From Candidatus Pantoea varia (GTDB taxonomy: Bacteria > Pseudomonadota > Gammaproteobacteria > Enterobacterales > Enterobacteriaceae), in the NCBI RefSeq assembly GCF_900115075.1, contig NZ_FOVG01000001.1:2046001-2110000 (forward strand): a stretch of DNA of 64,000 nt. The letters are read 5' to 3'. This document shows, piece after piece, positions 17,470 through 26,455 of this stretch (positions are counted from its first letter, which is position 1; each line of letters starts with the position of its first letter). The position numbers were made by a program, and so were the translations under genes. Under the pieces are notes generated by a model. It was not told where the DNA came from and did not search any database. It saw nothing but the letters and a program-made list of their open reading frames with translations.

Positions 17470-18306
17470 CTAAGCCTGCGTGGCGCTGAAAGGCCCCTCG
17501 CCTGCCAGCATCTGTTCCATCACCTGCAGCACGCCCTGATCGTTGTTAGAGGGGGCTTCATAGTGCGCCGCCTGCTTCACCCGCTGTGGCGCATTGCCCA
17601 TGGCAAAACTGAAGCCGGACTGTTTGAGCATCTCCAGATCGTTGCCACCATCGCCGAAAGCCAGCACCTGGTCGTGCGTAATCCCCCAGCGTTGTGCCAG
17701 CAAATCCAGACCGTGCGCTTTATGATTTCCCGGCACGATCAAATCAACCGAGCCGTGACCGCTGGAGGTCGCTGCTACGCGGCCCCGATGCAGTCGCCCA
17801 ATATCCGCCATCAGTGGCTCGATATAGTCGTCAGAGAGATTCAGCGCGAACTTAAACAGCCGGTCATCCTGCACCTCATCCAGATGATGAATCGGTTTCA
17901 GCCGTTGACAGTAGTGGCGCATCTTCTTCAGCCAGGTCTCTTCCATGCCCTCGAAGTAATAAGCGCTGTCACGTCCACACAGCAGGTAACGCAGGCCCGG
18001 ATAGTTGCCGTTTTGCAGAGTGTCGATGACCGCTTCCACATCGTGGCGTTCAAAGGCACCGCAAAACAGTTCCTCATCACGATCGATAATCCATGCGCCG
18101 TTCTCCGCCACAAAGGCGATATCGCTGGCGATCTCCGGGAAGAAGGATTTGAGCTGGTAATACTGATTGCCGCTGGCCACCACAAACTTGATGTCACGGG
18201 CGGTGAGTTGCTGATAGCAGGCGAGAAAGCGGGAACGATTGTACTGCTTGTTATCGTCCAGAAATGTGCCATCCATATCTACCGCAACCATCTTAACCGT
18301 CGTCAT
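17470..18306 (-). CDS. ybiV: HAD-IIB sugar phosphatase YbiV/SupH-like
   Basis: A Cof-type haloacid dehalogenase phosphatase of 278 residues. Motif I VDMDGTFLDD (nucleophile and acid Asp), motif II VVASGNQYYQL, the lysine in GNHKAHGLD and motif IV FGDGGNDLEML are all present. The NQYYQLKSFFPEI stretch and overall match place it nearest E. coli YbiV (SupH), which dephosphorylates sugar phosphates and FMN-like substrates. Two ATG codons are adjacent; AAGGAG is better spaced (five bases) for the second at 18306. Conserved enough for the symbol, but a paralogue cannot be excluded. Confidence 0.85.
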   Translation of the reverse strand: MTTVKMVAVDMDGTFLDDNKQYNRSRFLACYQQLTARDIKFVVASGNQYYQLKSFFPEIASDIAFVAENGAWIIDRDEELFCGAFERHDVEAVIDTLQNGNYPGLRYLLCGRDSAYYFEGMEETWLKKMRHYCQRLKPIHHLDEVQDDRLFKFALNLSDDYIEPLMADIGRLHRGRVAATSSGHGSVDLIVPGNHKAHGLDLLAQRWGITHDQVLAFGDGGNDLEMLKQSGFSFAMGNAPQRVKQAAHYEAPSNNDQGVLQVMEQMLAGEGPFSATQA

Positions 18307-18380
18307 CATGACTCCTTACACAGGAAATTTCAGAGTGGAGTCTCAGGATAGCCGCTGGCGAAGCAAAACGGAAAGAAAGA

Positions 18381-18400
18381 GGGATGGCCGCAGCCATCCC
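18381..18400 (-). terminator. hairpin after the RcnB-like gene
   Basis: GGGATGGC and GCCATCCC form a perfect 8-bp stem with a CGCA loop. On the minus strand it follows the stop of the RcnB-like gene and is followed by TCTTTCTTTCC, so it probably terminates that transcript. Confidence 0.75.
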
Positions 18401-18407
18401 TGGGGGA

Positions 18408-18827
18408 TCAGTTCAGGGCACTGTTCAGCACCAGGGCAGTAATTACACCGGTCGCAGCAGCAATCAGTACATAGTTGCCGTCGATGTTTGCCCAGTGATA
18501 ACCGCGCGGCGGTTCACGCAGACCGCGTTCATGCCAGTCGGCTACACGGTAATGATCGCCACGATACGCCGGCGGAACAGGATGGCCGCGACGGAAGTCG
18601 TGCCCCTGCCAGGCGAAATGGTCGCGGTCATTGCGGGCGTCTCTGCCACGGCTGTTGTCGCGGCCACGATCCGGGTCATGACCATGATTGTCAGGACGAT
18701 GATTATCATTCTGATGCGGCACCGGCATACGCTGACCCTCATCATGATCGTCTGCCCGTGAGGCCTCAGAAAAGAGCGTGCTGCATGTCAAAAGTGAAGC
18801 GATAAGCGTGAGTGTTGTTTTTTTCAT
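18408..18827 (-). CDS. RcnB-family periplasmic protein
   Basis: A 139-residue exported protein: signal peptide MKKTTLTLIASLLTCSTLFSEASRA, a long His/Asp/Arg-rich linker (HDEGQRMP..., DRGRDNSRGRD), then the RcnB/YohN-type domain with YRVADWHERGLREPPRGYHW and YVLIAAATGVI. RcnB in E. coli modulates nickel and cobalt efflux in the periplasm. The His- and Asp-rich middle could bind metal. No rcnA efflux gene is adjacent. The last 15 residues (AATGVITALVLNSALN) are hydrophobic, as is common in this family. Confidence 0.85.
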   Translation of the reverse strand: MKKTTLTLIASLLTCSTLFSEASRADDHDEGQRMPVPHQNDNHRPDNHGHDPDRGRDNSRGRDARNDRDHFAWQGHDFRRGHPVPPAYRGDHYRVADWHERGLREPPRGYHWANIDGNYVLIAAATGVITALVLNSALN

Positions 18828-19053
18828 GATACTGCCTCCGAATGTCACGGCTGTTCAGGCACCGTTGATCGGCATCATGGCAATAATTGTGGCGGGAAAC
18901 ATGTGTAAAAGTCTTAAAATCCGGTTACTTACACACTATTACACTTACTTAGCGCTTTCTTAACACAGGTCATGTCCGGACAGCTTTCCTGACGAAATCC
19001 AGATTGAACGGCCAGCCTGAGAATAACGCACCAGGCTGACCGATAAAGACTGA

Positions 19054-20151
19054 TTATGGCGTGCTGAGGATCACCGGCGCATCCGGCAGTCCGGTAAAGT
19101 GCGTCACGATGTGATGGTAATCAGCCGTCGGATCCAGATCGCGGAACACGTCCGGATAGAGATCTTTTGCCAGGATTTCCATGCCGATAATATTGTAAGG
19201 GTGATTGTAGAAATGGTGGTAAACGCCATACACCCGTTTCTGTTTCACCGGTTCGATCTGCGCCAGACCGGTGCGGCTCTGCAGGCGGTTAAAAGTGGCG
19301 GTCACGTCGGTCTGACTGGCACCGTAACCAAACGGCAGCACGTTGCTGTTCGGGCGTTTAGAGCCGGTCATGATGTAGACGTCCGGCTTCATGGCGATAA
19401 TTTTCTCCAGCGATACAAAGCCTGAACTGCCAGGCAGCAACGCGGAGCCGATATTCTTGCCTCCGACCGCTTCTACCAGCGCACCCCAGCCGTTATGACC
19501 GTGGGTAAAGCAGCAGTTGTCGCTGTTCCCGGCAATTGGCTCGATAAACACGGTCGGCTTGTGCTGCACCTGCGCAATCTTCTGCTTAAGCATCTCCCAG
19601 CGCTGCTGGTAAAAATCGGCGTAATCTTTCGCTTCGGCTTCGCGGTTCAGAGCCGTGCCCAGCACTTTAACGCTCTTCACGGTGTTCTCTTTCGGATGGA
19701 GTTCATCATCCAGGAACAGCACCGGGATATGCAGGTTCTTGAGGGTAGCCAGCACGCCTGACTGCGTCAGGGCCGGTTTGGCGCGCAGCTGCGCAATCAT
19801 CAGATCGGGCTGCTTCGCCAGCACGCTCTCAAGATTGACCTGCCCCTGATCGTTAAAGCCCATATCCACAATTGAGGCCGCCTGCGGCCAGCGCTGCTTC
19901 AGCAGGTCCCAGGTCTGGGTATCCTGCTTTTTCGGCAGGTTGTTCCAGGCAACGACCCGCTGAAACGGATTCTGACGATCCAGCAATGCCAGCGCCATCA
20001 CATCGCGCCCATCCTGCAAAATCACATGCTGCGGCTCTTTCTGCAGCGTAATTTTCTGACCATCCATATCGGTCACCGTGACCGGATAAGTGGTGGCCGC
20101 ACAGGCGGTTGACAATAAAAGTGTGGTGGCTGCAGCTATCCCGATTTTCAT
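19054..20151 (-). CDS. periplasmic iron/siderophore-type ABC binding protein
   Basis: Exported protein of 365 residues with a signal peptide (MKIGIAAATTLLLSTACA) and a type-3 (FecB/BtuF-like) binding fold joined by one long helix. TYPVTVTDMDGQKITL opens the mature part and NLESVLAKQPDLMIAQL is the typical lobe-1 signature. Paired cysteines in NSDNCCFTHGHNGWG are unusual. No permease or ATPase gene is adjacent, so it works with a distant transporter or receptor. A Fur-like palindrome 20 bases upstream supports iron regulation. The ligand cannot be named. Confidence 0.88.
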   Translation of the reverse strand: MKIGIAAATTLLLSTACAATTYPVTVTDMDGQKITLQKEPQHVILQDGRDVMALALLDRQNPFQRVVAWNNLPKKQDTQTWDLLKQRWPQAASIVDMGFNDQGQVNLESVLAKQPDLMIAQLRAKPALTQSGVLATLKNLHIPVLFLDDELHPKENTVKSVKVLGTALNREAEAKDYADFYQQRWEMLKQKIAQVQHKPTVFIEPIAGNSDNCCFTHGHNGWGALVEAVGGKNIGSALLPGSSGFVSLEKIIAMKPDVYIMTGSKRPNSNVLPFGYGASQTDVTATFNRLQSRTGLAQIEPVKQKRVYGVYHHFYNHPYNIIGMEILAKDLYPDVFRDLDPTADYHHIVTHFTGLPDAPVILSTP

Positions 20152-20171
20152 TTTTCTCCTGTCCTTTAAAG

Positions 20172-20210
20172 GAATAATAATTATTCGCGTTTACTCTACC
20201 ATGCGAATAA
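20172..20210. promoter_or_regulatory. Fur-like box upstream of the binding-protein gene
   Basis: GAATAAT-A-ATTATTC at 20172-20186 is a perfect 7-1-7 palindrome matching the Fur consensus TGATAAT-N-ATTATCA at 11 of 15 positions. TTATTCGC at 20181-20188 is also inverted as GCGAATAA at 20203-20210, suggesting a second overlapping site. Confidence 0.65.
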
Positions 20211-20345
20211 GTAACAAATGTAAATATTGCTGAACAGATGCTACTGACAGAGAGGGGTCATGAGGCAGTTACAGACTGAAATCACGGGACGATGTCGCGG
20301 TGTGGCGGGAGGGTCACAGGGAAAATGGCGCGTGGCGGCAGAATA

Positions 20346-20380
20346 GCAGACGCATCTCAACGCCAGTGAGATGCGTCTGC
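20346..20380 (-). terminator. 14-bp hairpin after sdaC
   Basis: GCAGACGCATCTCA (20346-20359) and TGAGATGCGTCTGC (20367-20380) are perfect inverted copies around a seven-base loop, ten bases past the sdaC stop. There is no T tract, so it may work as a Rho-dependent end or as a 3' stabiliser. Confidence 0.7.
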
Positions 20381-20390
20381 TGGCTGAGTG

Positions 20391-21677
20391 TTACTTCACC
20401 AGCGAATAAAAAATCGCAGAAATGGCAATCAGCCCAATCAGCACCACAAACAGGTTGCTGATGTGACCGCTGTACTTCCGCATCGCGGGCACCTTCTGGA
20501 TGGCATACATCGGCATCAGGAACAGGATCATGGCAATAACCGGTCCGCCCAGCGTCTCAATCATGCCGAGAATGTTCGGGTCCAGCGTCGCCACCAGCCA
20601 GGTGGTCAGCAGCATAAAGAGTGCCGTCAGGCGATTCAGTCTGGCGGGCGCGATGGTTTTACCGCGACTGCGCAGCGCCTTATTGACCATGCCGTTGAAC
20701 CCTTCGCGCGCGCCCAGATAGTGACCGAGGAACGATTTGGTGATCGCCACAATCGCTATCAGCGGCCCCATCCAGGCAATCATCGGCACCTGAAAATGGT
20801 TAGCCAGATAGGAGAGGATGGTGATGTTCTGCGCCTTGGCGGCGAGTAAATCCTCAGGCGACAGGCTCAACACGCAGCTGAACACAAAGAACATGACCGT
20901 CACCACCATCATCAGGTGCGAACAGGCCAGAATGCGCGAACACTTTTTCTCGGCGGCATCGCCATACTCTTCGCGCTTCGCCAGCGCAAAGGAGGAGATG
21001 ATCGGCGAGTGGTTAAACGAGAAGACCATCACCGGAATCGCCAGCCACAGTGTCATCCACAGGCTGCTGCCCGCTGGCTGAACGTTCAGGGTCGAAAGTA
21101 CCGCGCCGTGCCAGTGTGGGATCAGGTAGCAGGCCATCAGCATCAGTACTGCTACAAACGGGTAAACCAGCACGCTCATCGCTTTAACGATCATTTTCTC
21201 GCCGAAGCGCACGATGGTCATCAGTCCGACAATCAGCAGCAGCGACAGCAGGACACGCGGCGGCGGCACCAGGCCAAGCTGATGCACCATCAGGCTCTCG
21301 ACCGTGTTGGTCATCGCCACGCTGTACATCAGCAGAATCGGGTAGATAGCGAAGAAGTAGAGCAGCGTAATCAGCTTGCCCGCACCGACGCCAAAATGCT
21401 CCTCGACCACCTCGGTGATATCACCAGCCGGATTTTTACCGGAAAGCACAAATCGGGTCAGCGCGCGGTGCGCAAAGAAGGTCAGCGGAAAGGCCAGCAA
21501 TGCCATGATGATCAACGGGATCAGCCCGCCGACGCCCGCATTAATGGGCAGGAATAGCACACCGGCGCCAATCGCCGTACCGTATAAACCCAGCATCCAC
21601 ATGGTGTCGGTTTTACGCCATCCTGTATCGACGTCACTCTCAAGCGCGCCCAGCGTGCCAGTTTGCGTGGTTTTCAT
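20391..21677 (-). CDS. sdaC: serine transporter SdaC
   Basis: Proton-coupled L-serine carrier of the HAAAP family in the inner membrane. The ATG at 21677 gives 428 residues (E. coli 429) and the sequence follows E. coli SdaC closely: WRKTDTMWMLGLYGTAIGAG, SGKNPAGDITEVVEEHFG, KSFLGHYLGAREGFNGM, VPAMRKYSGHISN. In E. coli sdaC is followed by the serine deaminase gene sdaB; here it stands alone, with a hairpin directly after the stop. A GGAAAATCTG ribosome-binding region precedes the ATG. Confidence 0.95.
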   Translation of the reverse strand: MKTTQTGTLGALESDVDTGWRKTDTMWMLGLYGTAIGAGVLFLPINAGVGGLIPLIIMALLAFPLTFFAHRALTRFVLSGKNPAGDITEVVEEHFGVGAGKLITLLYFFAIYPILLMYSVAMTNTVESLMVHQLGLVPPPRVLLSLLLIVGLMTIVRFGEKMIVKAMSVLVYPFVAVLMLMACYLIPHWHGAVLSTLNVQPAGSSLWMTLWLAIPVMVFSFNHSPIISSFALAKREEYGDAAEKKCSRILACSHLMMVVTVMFFVFSCVLSLSPEDLLAAKAQNITILSYLANHFQVPMIAWMGPLIAIVAITKSFLGHYLGAREGFNGMVNKALRSRGKTIAPARLNRLTALFMLLTTWLVATLDPNILGMIETLGGPVIAMILFLMPMYAIQKVPAMRKYSGHISNLFVVLIGLIAISAIFYSLVK

Positions 21678-21759
21678 CAGATTTTCCGTGTTAAAAGCCG
21701 CCAGTAACCTGAGCCGCCAGGCAGGCAAATGTACGCCCGCTCTGCGCCTCAGCTGCAAC

Positions 21760-21786
21760 CGGATCAGTCAACGTAATGCTGATCCG
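21760..21786. promoter_or_regulatory. palindrome upstream of sdaC
   Basis: CGGATCAG (21760-21767) and CTGATCCG (21779-21786) are perfect 8-bp inverted repeats with an 11-base spacer, 83 bp before the sdaC start. This is a plausible operator. The rest of the 359-bp gap to the next gene shows nothing else that I can support. Confidence 0.4.
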
Positions 21787-22036
21787 CCCGTGCGTAGGTA
21801 ATCGATTGCGTGCGCCACTTTTTACACTACCTGACGATAAAAATTCAAGCCGCGCCGATAAACACGCATGGATAGGCTAAAAAACCGTCAGATTGTGCAA
21901 CGTGACTGCGCGCCGATCATGCCATCTTTGTGGCGCTTTTACTGCCCCTGAAAAGGTGATCCCTGTAACGATTCAGCGCAACGGGCTACGCTTAAATGAA
22001 TGCTGTCGCGAGCGCGCAGCTGCAAAGGAGAAAAAA

Positions 22037-22564
22037 ATGAAAATTGCCTGCCTGGGATGGGGATCGTTGATCTGGAAAACCGACGCACTGCCGGTGGCCA
22101 GTCAGTGGCATCACGATGGTCCGAAGGTACCGATTGAGTTTGTGCGCATCGCTGACGGCGGCGAACTGTCAACCGCAATATGCCTTAATGCCCGCCCGGT
22201 GCCGGTGTTCTGGGCCTGGCTGAACACGGCTTCCCTGGAGAGCGCCTGCCGCGCACTGCGCCTCCGTGAGGCGATTCCGGACAGCCGCGCCGATGGCATC
22301 GGGATGATGACGGTGACAGAAACGTCAGTGGGACCGCTGGCGGAATGGGCACAGGCGAAAGGCATTGAAGGATTAATCTGGACCGGTCTGCCTGCCCTTA
22401 TGGCAGGTGTCGAAGGCCGGATCCCAACGCTGGATGAAGCACGTCATTATCTGCAGACACTGACCGGTGAAACGCGTGAACATGCTTTTCACTACATTGA
22501 ACAGGTTCCGGCACAAATCGACACGGCTTATCGTCGTGCGTTTGCCGATCTGACGCTCTGGTAG
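22037..22564 (+). CDS. conserved protein, gamma-glutamylcyclotransferase-like fold suspected
   Basis: A 175-residue cytosolic protein starting MKIACLGWGSLIW; the GSLxW motif after a first beta strand recalls the YGSL loop of gamma-glutamylcyclotransferase/AIG2-like proteins, but the rest is too diverged to be sure. AAGGAG lies six bases before the ATG at 22037, which is preferred to the open frame from 21893. A second conserved-looking stretch is HAFHYIEQVPAQIDTAYRRAF near the C-terminus. I do not assign a reaction. Confidence 0.65.
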   Translation: MKIACLGWGSLIWKTDALPVASQWHHDGPKVPIEFVRIADGGELSTAICLNARPVPVFWAWLNTASLESACRALRLREAIPDSRADGIGMMTVTETSVGPLAEWAQAKGIEGLIWTGLPALMAGVEGRIPTLDEARHYLQTLTGETREHAFHYIEQVPAQIDTAYRRAFADLTLW

Positions 22565-22776
22565 TCTCATTTCCCCGCCGTGACGGCCGCCACAACGCAG
22601 GTGCATCCGCCCTGCCAGTCCGGCTAAAAAGGTAAGTCAGCTGCGCCGCTCTGCTTACTCCTCAAAGGGTTACTACACTTCAGACAGGTTGCGATTTCAG
22701 ATTCCCTGAGTCTTTCCCGCGGGTGGTCACGTCTTCTGGCCTGGCCGCCGTTCCCTTGTCAGCAGGAGATACACTG

Positions 22777-23970
22777 ATGAAAGCATTAACCTATCACGGT
22801 CCCCATAAAGTCAGCGTTGATAACGTGCCCGATCCGGGTCTGGAAGCCGCAGATGACATTATTCTGCGTGTGACCGCTACCGCCATTTGCGGTTCAGACC
22901 TGCACCTTTATCGCGGCAAAATCCCCGGTACCGGGCACGGTGATATCTTTGGTCATGAGTTTATGGGCGAAGTGGTTGAGGCAGGCAGCGCAGTGACCGC
23001 CGTGGCCAAAGGCGATCGGGTGGTGATCCCGTTTGTTATCGCCTGTGGCGACTGCTTTTTCTGTCTGATGAGCCAGTATGCCGCCTGTGAAAATACCAAC
23101 CCCGGACGGGGAGCCATCCTGAACCGAAAAAACATCACGCCACCCGCTGCGCTGTTTGGTTTCAGCAAACTCTATGGCGGTGTGCCCGGCGGCCAGGCAG
23201 AATATGTCCGGGTGCCGAAAGCCAACACCGGCCCGTTTAAAGTGCCGTCGGTACTGTCAGATGAAAAAGTGCTGTTCCTGTCAGACATTCTGCCCACCGC
23301 CTGGCAGGCGGTCAAAAACGCCGAGGTGAAACCGGGTTCCAGCCTGGCGATTTTCGGTGCCGGCCCGGTTGGCCTGCTCAGTGCCGCCTGCGCCCGACAG
23401 CAGGGTGCCGAACAGATCTACATGATTGACCATAACAACTACCGCTTAAACTTTGCCCGCGAGCGCTACGGTGTTATCCCGATTAACTTCGATGAGATCG
23501 ATGACCCGGCTGGCTGGATTATCGAGCACAGCACGGGCAATCGCGGTGTGGATGCGGTGATCGATGCCGTCGGATTCGAGGCAAAAGGCAGCATGACTGA
23601 AACCGTGCTCACCAATCTCAAGCTGGAAGGCAGCAGCGGCAAAGCGTTGCGTCAGTGTATTGCCGCTGTAAGGCGTGGCGGTATTGTCAGCGTGCCGGGC
23701 GTCTACGCCGGATTCATTCACGGCTTCCTGTTTGGTGACGCCTTTGACAAAGGCCTGACCTTTAAGATGGGACAGACCCACGTGCACGCTTATCTGCCTG
23801 ACCTGCTGAAACTGATTGAGCAGGGCCATCTGACGCCGGAAGAGATTGTGACCCACCATCTGCCGCTGGAAGATGCCGCACGCGGCTACGATATTTTCGC
23901 CAAACGCGAAGAGGAGTGCCGCAAGGTGATTCTGGTGCCAGGCATGGCAGCGACTCAGGCTACGATCTGA
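22777..23970 (+). CDS. zinc-dependent alcohol dehydrogenase, formaldehyde-dehydrogenase-like
   Basis: A 397-residue MDR-family enzyme. Catalytic zinc ligands Cys38 ([11 protein letters not shown]) and His60-Glu61 (GHEFMGE) are present, the structural zinc lobe has four cysteines ([15 protein letters not shown]), and the Rossmann motif is [11 protein letters not shown]. The long insert after the structural lobe ([32 protein letters not shown]) is typical of the glutathione-independent formaldehyde dehydrogenase group. AGGAG precedes the ATG at 22777. It is a single-gene unit ending at a strong hairpin. The real substrate is not determined. Confidence 0.9.
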   Translation: MKALTYHGPHKVSVDNVPDPGLEAADDIILRVTATAICGSDLHLYRGKIPGTGHGDIFGHEFMGEVVEAGSAVTAVAKGDRVVIPFVIACGDCFFCLMSQYAACENTNPGRGAILNRKNITPPAALFGFSKLYGGVPGGQAEYVRVPKANTGPFKVPSVLSDEKVLFLSDILPTAWQAVKNAEVKPGSSLAIFGAGPVGLLSAACARQQGAEQIYMIDHNNYRLNFARERYGVIPINFDEIDDPAGWIIEHSTGNRGVDAVIDAVGFEAKGSMTETVLTNLKLEGSSGKALRQCIAAVRRGGIVSVPGVYAGFIHGFLFGDAFDKGLTFKMGQTHVHAYLPDLLKLIEQGHLTPEEIVTHHLPLEDAARGYDIFAKREEECRKVILVPGMAATQATI

Positions 23971-23993
23971 TCGCCTGAACATTAAAACCGGGT

Positions 23994-24017
23994 CCCCGGC
24001 AGAGCACTCTGCCGGGG
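23994..24017. terminator. GC-rich hairpin after the zinc dehydrogenase
   Basis: CCCCGGCAGA and TCTGCCGGGG form a perfect 10-bp stem with a GCAC loop between two convergent genes. Only a loose T-containing tail follows on the plus strand (AGTTCATCTT). Confidence 0.8.
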
Positions 24018-24025
24018 AGTTCATC

Positions 24026-24232
24026 TTAAAACGGCTTACGTTCCAGACTGCTTCGCCACGGCCGCCTCTCCAGCAAATGTTCATCCGGCGAATCCGCCGT
24101 ATCCACCTGGCTCCCCTGCTCCAGCAATCGCGCACTGCGTGAATGGGGATGACTTTCACTGATCACCTGTTGTGAAAACGCGCCAAACGATAACAGCAAA
24201 AACAGTAATGCACTGGCCAGCCTCACCTTCAT
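24026..24232 (-). CDS. small exported protein of unknown function
   Basis: A 68-residue frame starting MKVRLASALLFLLLSFGAFS, a good Sec signal peptide, with AAAGAGG seven bases before this ATG (an ATG two codons upstream has poorer spacing). The mature part of about 47 residues is polar and rich in Ser, Arg and Glu (SRSARLLEQG, LLERRPWRSSLERKPF). It has no cysteine or repeat. I do not recognise the family. Confidence 0.6.
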   Translation of the reverse strand: MKVRLASALLFLLLSFGAFSQQVISESHPHSRSARLLEQGSQVDTADSPDEHLLERRPWRSSLERKPF

Positions 24233-24420
24233 ACACACACCTCTTTGGTAACGGTGTCGCTATGCTGCCCGAAGGGTTTTCATTTTCTGTCAGTAACAGG
24301 CAAAGTTATGTGGGGAGCGGGAACAAGCTGCGACGGGTTTAACTGCGGTTCAGGATCGTCATTCAGAACAGATCGAACGTTCCCCCCCTTTACCGTCCAT
24401 TTCCCTTCAGGAGAATGCCA

Positions 24421-25155
24421 GTGAACATCAATCAGTTTGATCAGCCGGTCGGTGAAGCTCTGCCCAACTGGCAACCGGTCGCCAGACCGCCCCGCGCTCC
24501 CCTCCCCGGCCAGCACTGCCTTCTCCTGCCGCTAAGCGTGGATCATGCGGAACCGCTGTTACAGGCCTTTCTGCTGGCACCGGATGATCGTGACTGGACG
24601 TGGCTGAGCGCGGAGCGGCCAGCCTCACTGCCGCAGATGCAGCGCTGGATTGCGGATAAAGTGGCAGATGCGGCCCTGGTGCCCTTCACGGTCTGCACGC
24701 CGAATCAGCAGCCCTGCGGTGTGGTCTGCTTCGCCAGTATTGAGCCCGAACATGGCACCCTTGAGATCGGGCACGTCACCTGGTCGCCGCTGATGCAGCG
24801 CAGTGTGATCGGCAGTGAGGCCATTTTTCTGCTGCTGCAACAGGCCTTCTCGCTCGGCTACCGGCGGGTGGCGTGGCGCTGTGATTCAACCAATGTCGCC
24901 TCAAGACGCGCAGCAGAACGGCTGGGGTTCCGCTTTGAGGGCCGTTTTCGCCAGGTGATGACGCGAAAGCAGCGCAACCGCGATACCGACTGGCTGTCGA
25001 TGATTGATGGTGAATGGCCCGCGGTTCAGCGCGCCCTGAGCGGCTGGCTGAGCGCGGATAATTTCACCGACGAAGGGCAGCAAAAGCGCCCGCTCAGCGC
25101 CTGCTTCGCCGCTGTTAATCGGGGCGATACAGACGCGACAAGCCCTGAACGCTGA
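24421..25155 (+). CDS. RimJ/RimL-type GNAT acetyltransferase
   Basis: A 244-residue acetyltransferase of the RimJ/RimL class, members of which acetylate protein N-termini, aminoglycosides or other amines. The core runs from about residue 35 (CLLLPLSVDHAEPLLQAF) to 190, with TLEIGHVTWSPLMQRSVIGSEA as the central strand and CoA loop and NVASRRAAERLGFRFEGRFRQ near the end. AGGAG is seven bases before GTG 24421 but only one base from ATG 24415, so GTG is preferred. A C-terminal tail of about 40 polar residues is extra. Confidence 0.85.
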   Translation: MNINQFDQPVGEALPNWQPVARPPRAPLPGQHCLLLPLSVDHAEPLLQAFLLAPDDRDWTWLSAERPASLPQMQRWIADKVADAALVPFTVCTPNQQPCGVVCFASIEPEHGTLEIGHVTWSPLMQRSVIGSEAIFLLLQQAFSLGYRRVAWRCDSTNVASRRAAERLGFRFEGRFRQVMTRKQRNRDTDWLSMIDGEWPAVQRALSGWLSADNFTDEGQQKRPLSACFAAVNRGDTDATSPER

Positions 25156-25160
25156 GGCGG

Positions 25161-25853
25161 TTAATGCAGCCGACGCCGGCTGAGTGCCGCAGACCAGCGC
25201 TGTCGCTGACAGCGCGGGCAGACGGCCTGCTGCTCCGCCTCAATCCTCTGCGTCTGGCCGCAATGGGTGCAGGCGTAAAGTCCGCTGACCGGCACCGTGC
25301 TGTAGTCCTGTCGATGCTCCGGCGGCAATATGCTTAATCCGGCGCGCATCTCATTGTCATCATAGAAATAGAGGCTGAGCTGACCATCGACCTCCACCAG
25401 CGCCAGCCGGATTTGCCCCAGATGTTCCACGCCGCTCTGGCGCAACTCCATAAAGAACTCATCTTCGGAAATATTCAGCCGATCCAGACTCTCCAGCACA
25501 TACAATCCGTCTTTAATCAGGGTAATGACGTCGCCCTGAATAAGCCGGGAAAAGCGCGAGCTGTGCGCCGTCAGCCAGGTGGTCAGGCGATAGAGCGCCA
25601 GCAGGACCACAAACACCATAATGACCGGCAGCACCGGCACATCATCGTAAAACGTGACGTCACCGGATGCGGAACCCAGCGTCAGGATCACCACCAGCTC
25701 GAACAGCGACAGCTGACGCACGCCGCGTCGTCCGGAGACTTTCAGAAAGGTAAAAACCACCAGATAGGCGATCAGGACCCGCGCCACCACCTCAAACAAA
25801 AAGGTGGCCGGTTGATCGTTAAGTAAGAAACGGTGCCAGTCGAATGAGAACAT
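25161..25853 (-). CDS. DUF421 (YetF-like) membrane protein with C-terminal zinc ribbon
   Basis: The 230-residue protein has three N-terminal membrane helices with the conserved KVSGRRGVRQLSLFELVVILTLGSASGD stretch, then the YetF-type cytosolic domain (GDVITLIKDGLYVLESLDRLNISEDEFFMELRQSGVE), and ends in a zinc ribbon CTHCG...CPRCQ. DUF421 proteins are linked to envelope and spore stress in Gram-positive bacteria, but their biochemical role is unknown. The added zinc ribbon is not part of the basic family layout. It converges with the GNAT gene, leaving five bases between stops. Confidence 0.88.
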   Translation of the reverse strand: MFSFDWHRFLLNDQPATFLFEVVARVLIAYLVVFTFLKVSGRRGVRQLSLFELVVILTLGSASGDVTFYDDVPVLPVIMVFVVLLALYRLTTWLTAHSSRFSRLIQGDVITLIKDGLYVLESLDRLNISEDEFFMELRQSGVEHLGQIRLALVEVDGQLSLYFYDDNEMRAGLSILPPEHRQDYSTVPVSGLYACTHCGQTQRIEAEQQAVCPRCQRQRWSAALSRRRLH

Positions 25854-26159
25854 AGTCTGCTAAACATCCTGTTTTGAAGGGGCGTGTATCGTTGCAATCG
25901 CCCGTTGATGACCCGCAGATTCAGGCCAGTGATAAATAAATCTTGTCTCCAGCCCCACAAAAGGCAAGCGAAGCAGTAACACGAAAGCGGGCGAGTCTGA
26001 CCTCTCTGCATGTTCAGGAAAAGGTTAATAAAGCTGAAAATCGCGTTGAGCCCGTTCACGCTGCGCTTATCAATTCAATTCTGAGAAACAATTCAAAAAC
26101 TTCCTGTTTAAGGCTGCCTGGTTTTTACCGCTGCGCTTTTTCTTTTTCAATTCAAGAGG

Positions 26160-26187
26160 TTGCGAATCAACCCTTCGATTCTATACT
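26160..26187 (+). promoter_or_regulatory. sigma-S-like promoter upstream of the three-domain gene
   Basis: TTGCGA (26160-26165) and TATACT (26182-26187) are spaced by 16 bases, and the -10 is preceded by C as in the stationary-phase pattern CTATACT. The leader would be about 260 bases. The rest of 25854-26455 has no gene that I can support; a 106-codon frame at 25943 lacks a ribosome-binding site. Confidence 0.5.
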
Positions 26188-26455
26188 TTCCACTAAGGCT
26201 TCCACAAAAACCCCAACGTCAAGAGAAGCCAGCACTTTCCTGCCGATAGCGCCGCCCGTGTAGTCCTGCTATCTCACTCATCTGCTACGCCACAGGACCT
26301 GATGCCGCATCTCAGTGTCTGTGGCTCATGGCACGGATCGCCCTTCTGTTCAGAGTGGTCAGATCGACCAGTCTGCAATGCATACCTGTCACACCCTGGC
26401 CCGTTTCGCGACGGCTTGTCAGCGGGAAGCATGTTGCTTTTTTTTGGGAGATACC

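Noticed and set aside
20916..21557. 213-codon plus-strand frame opposite sdaC
   Set aside because: Its His/Gln/Arg-rich translation is typical of a frame antisense to a membrane protein gene, and sdaC is certain.
25943..26263. 106-codon frame before the three-domain gene
   Set aside because: No ribosome-binding site, no recognisable pattern, and it runs across the likely promoter.
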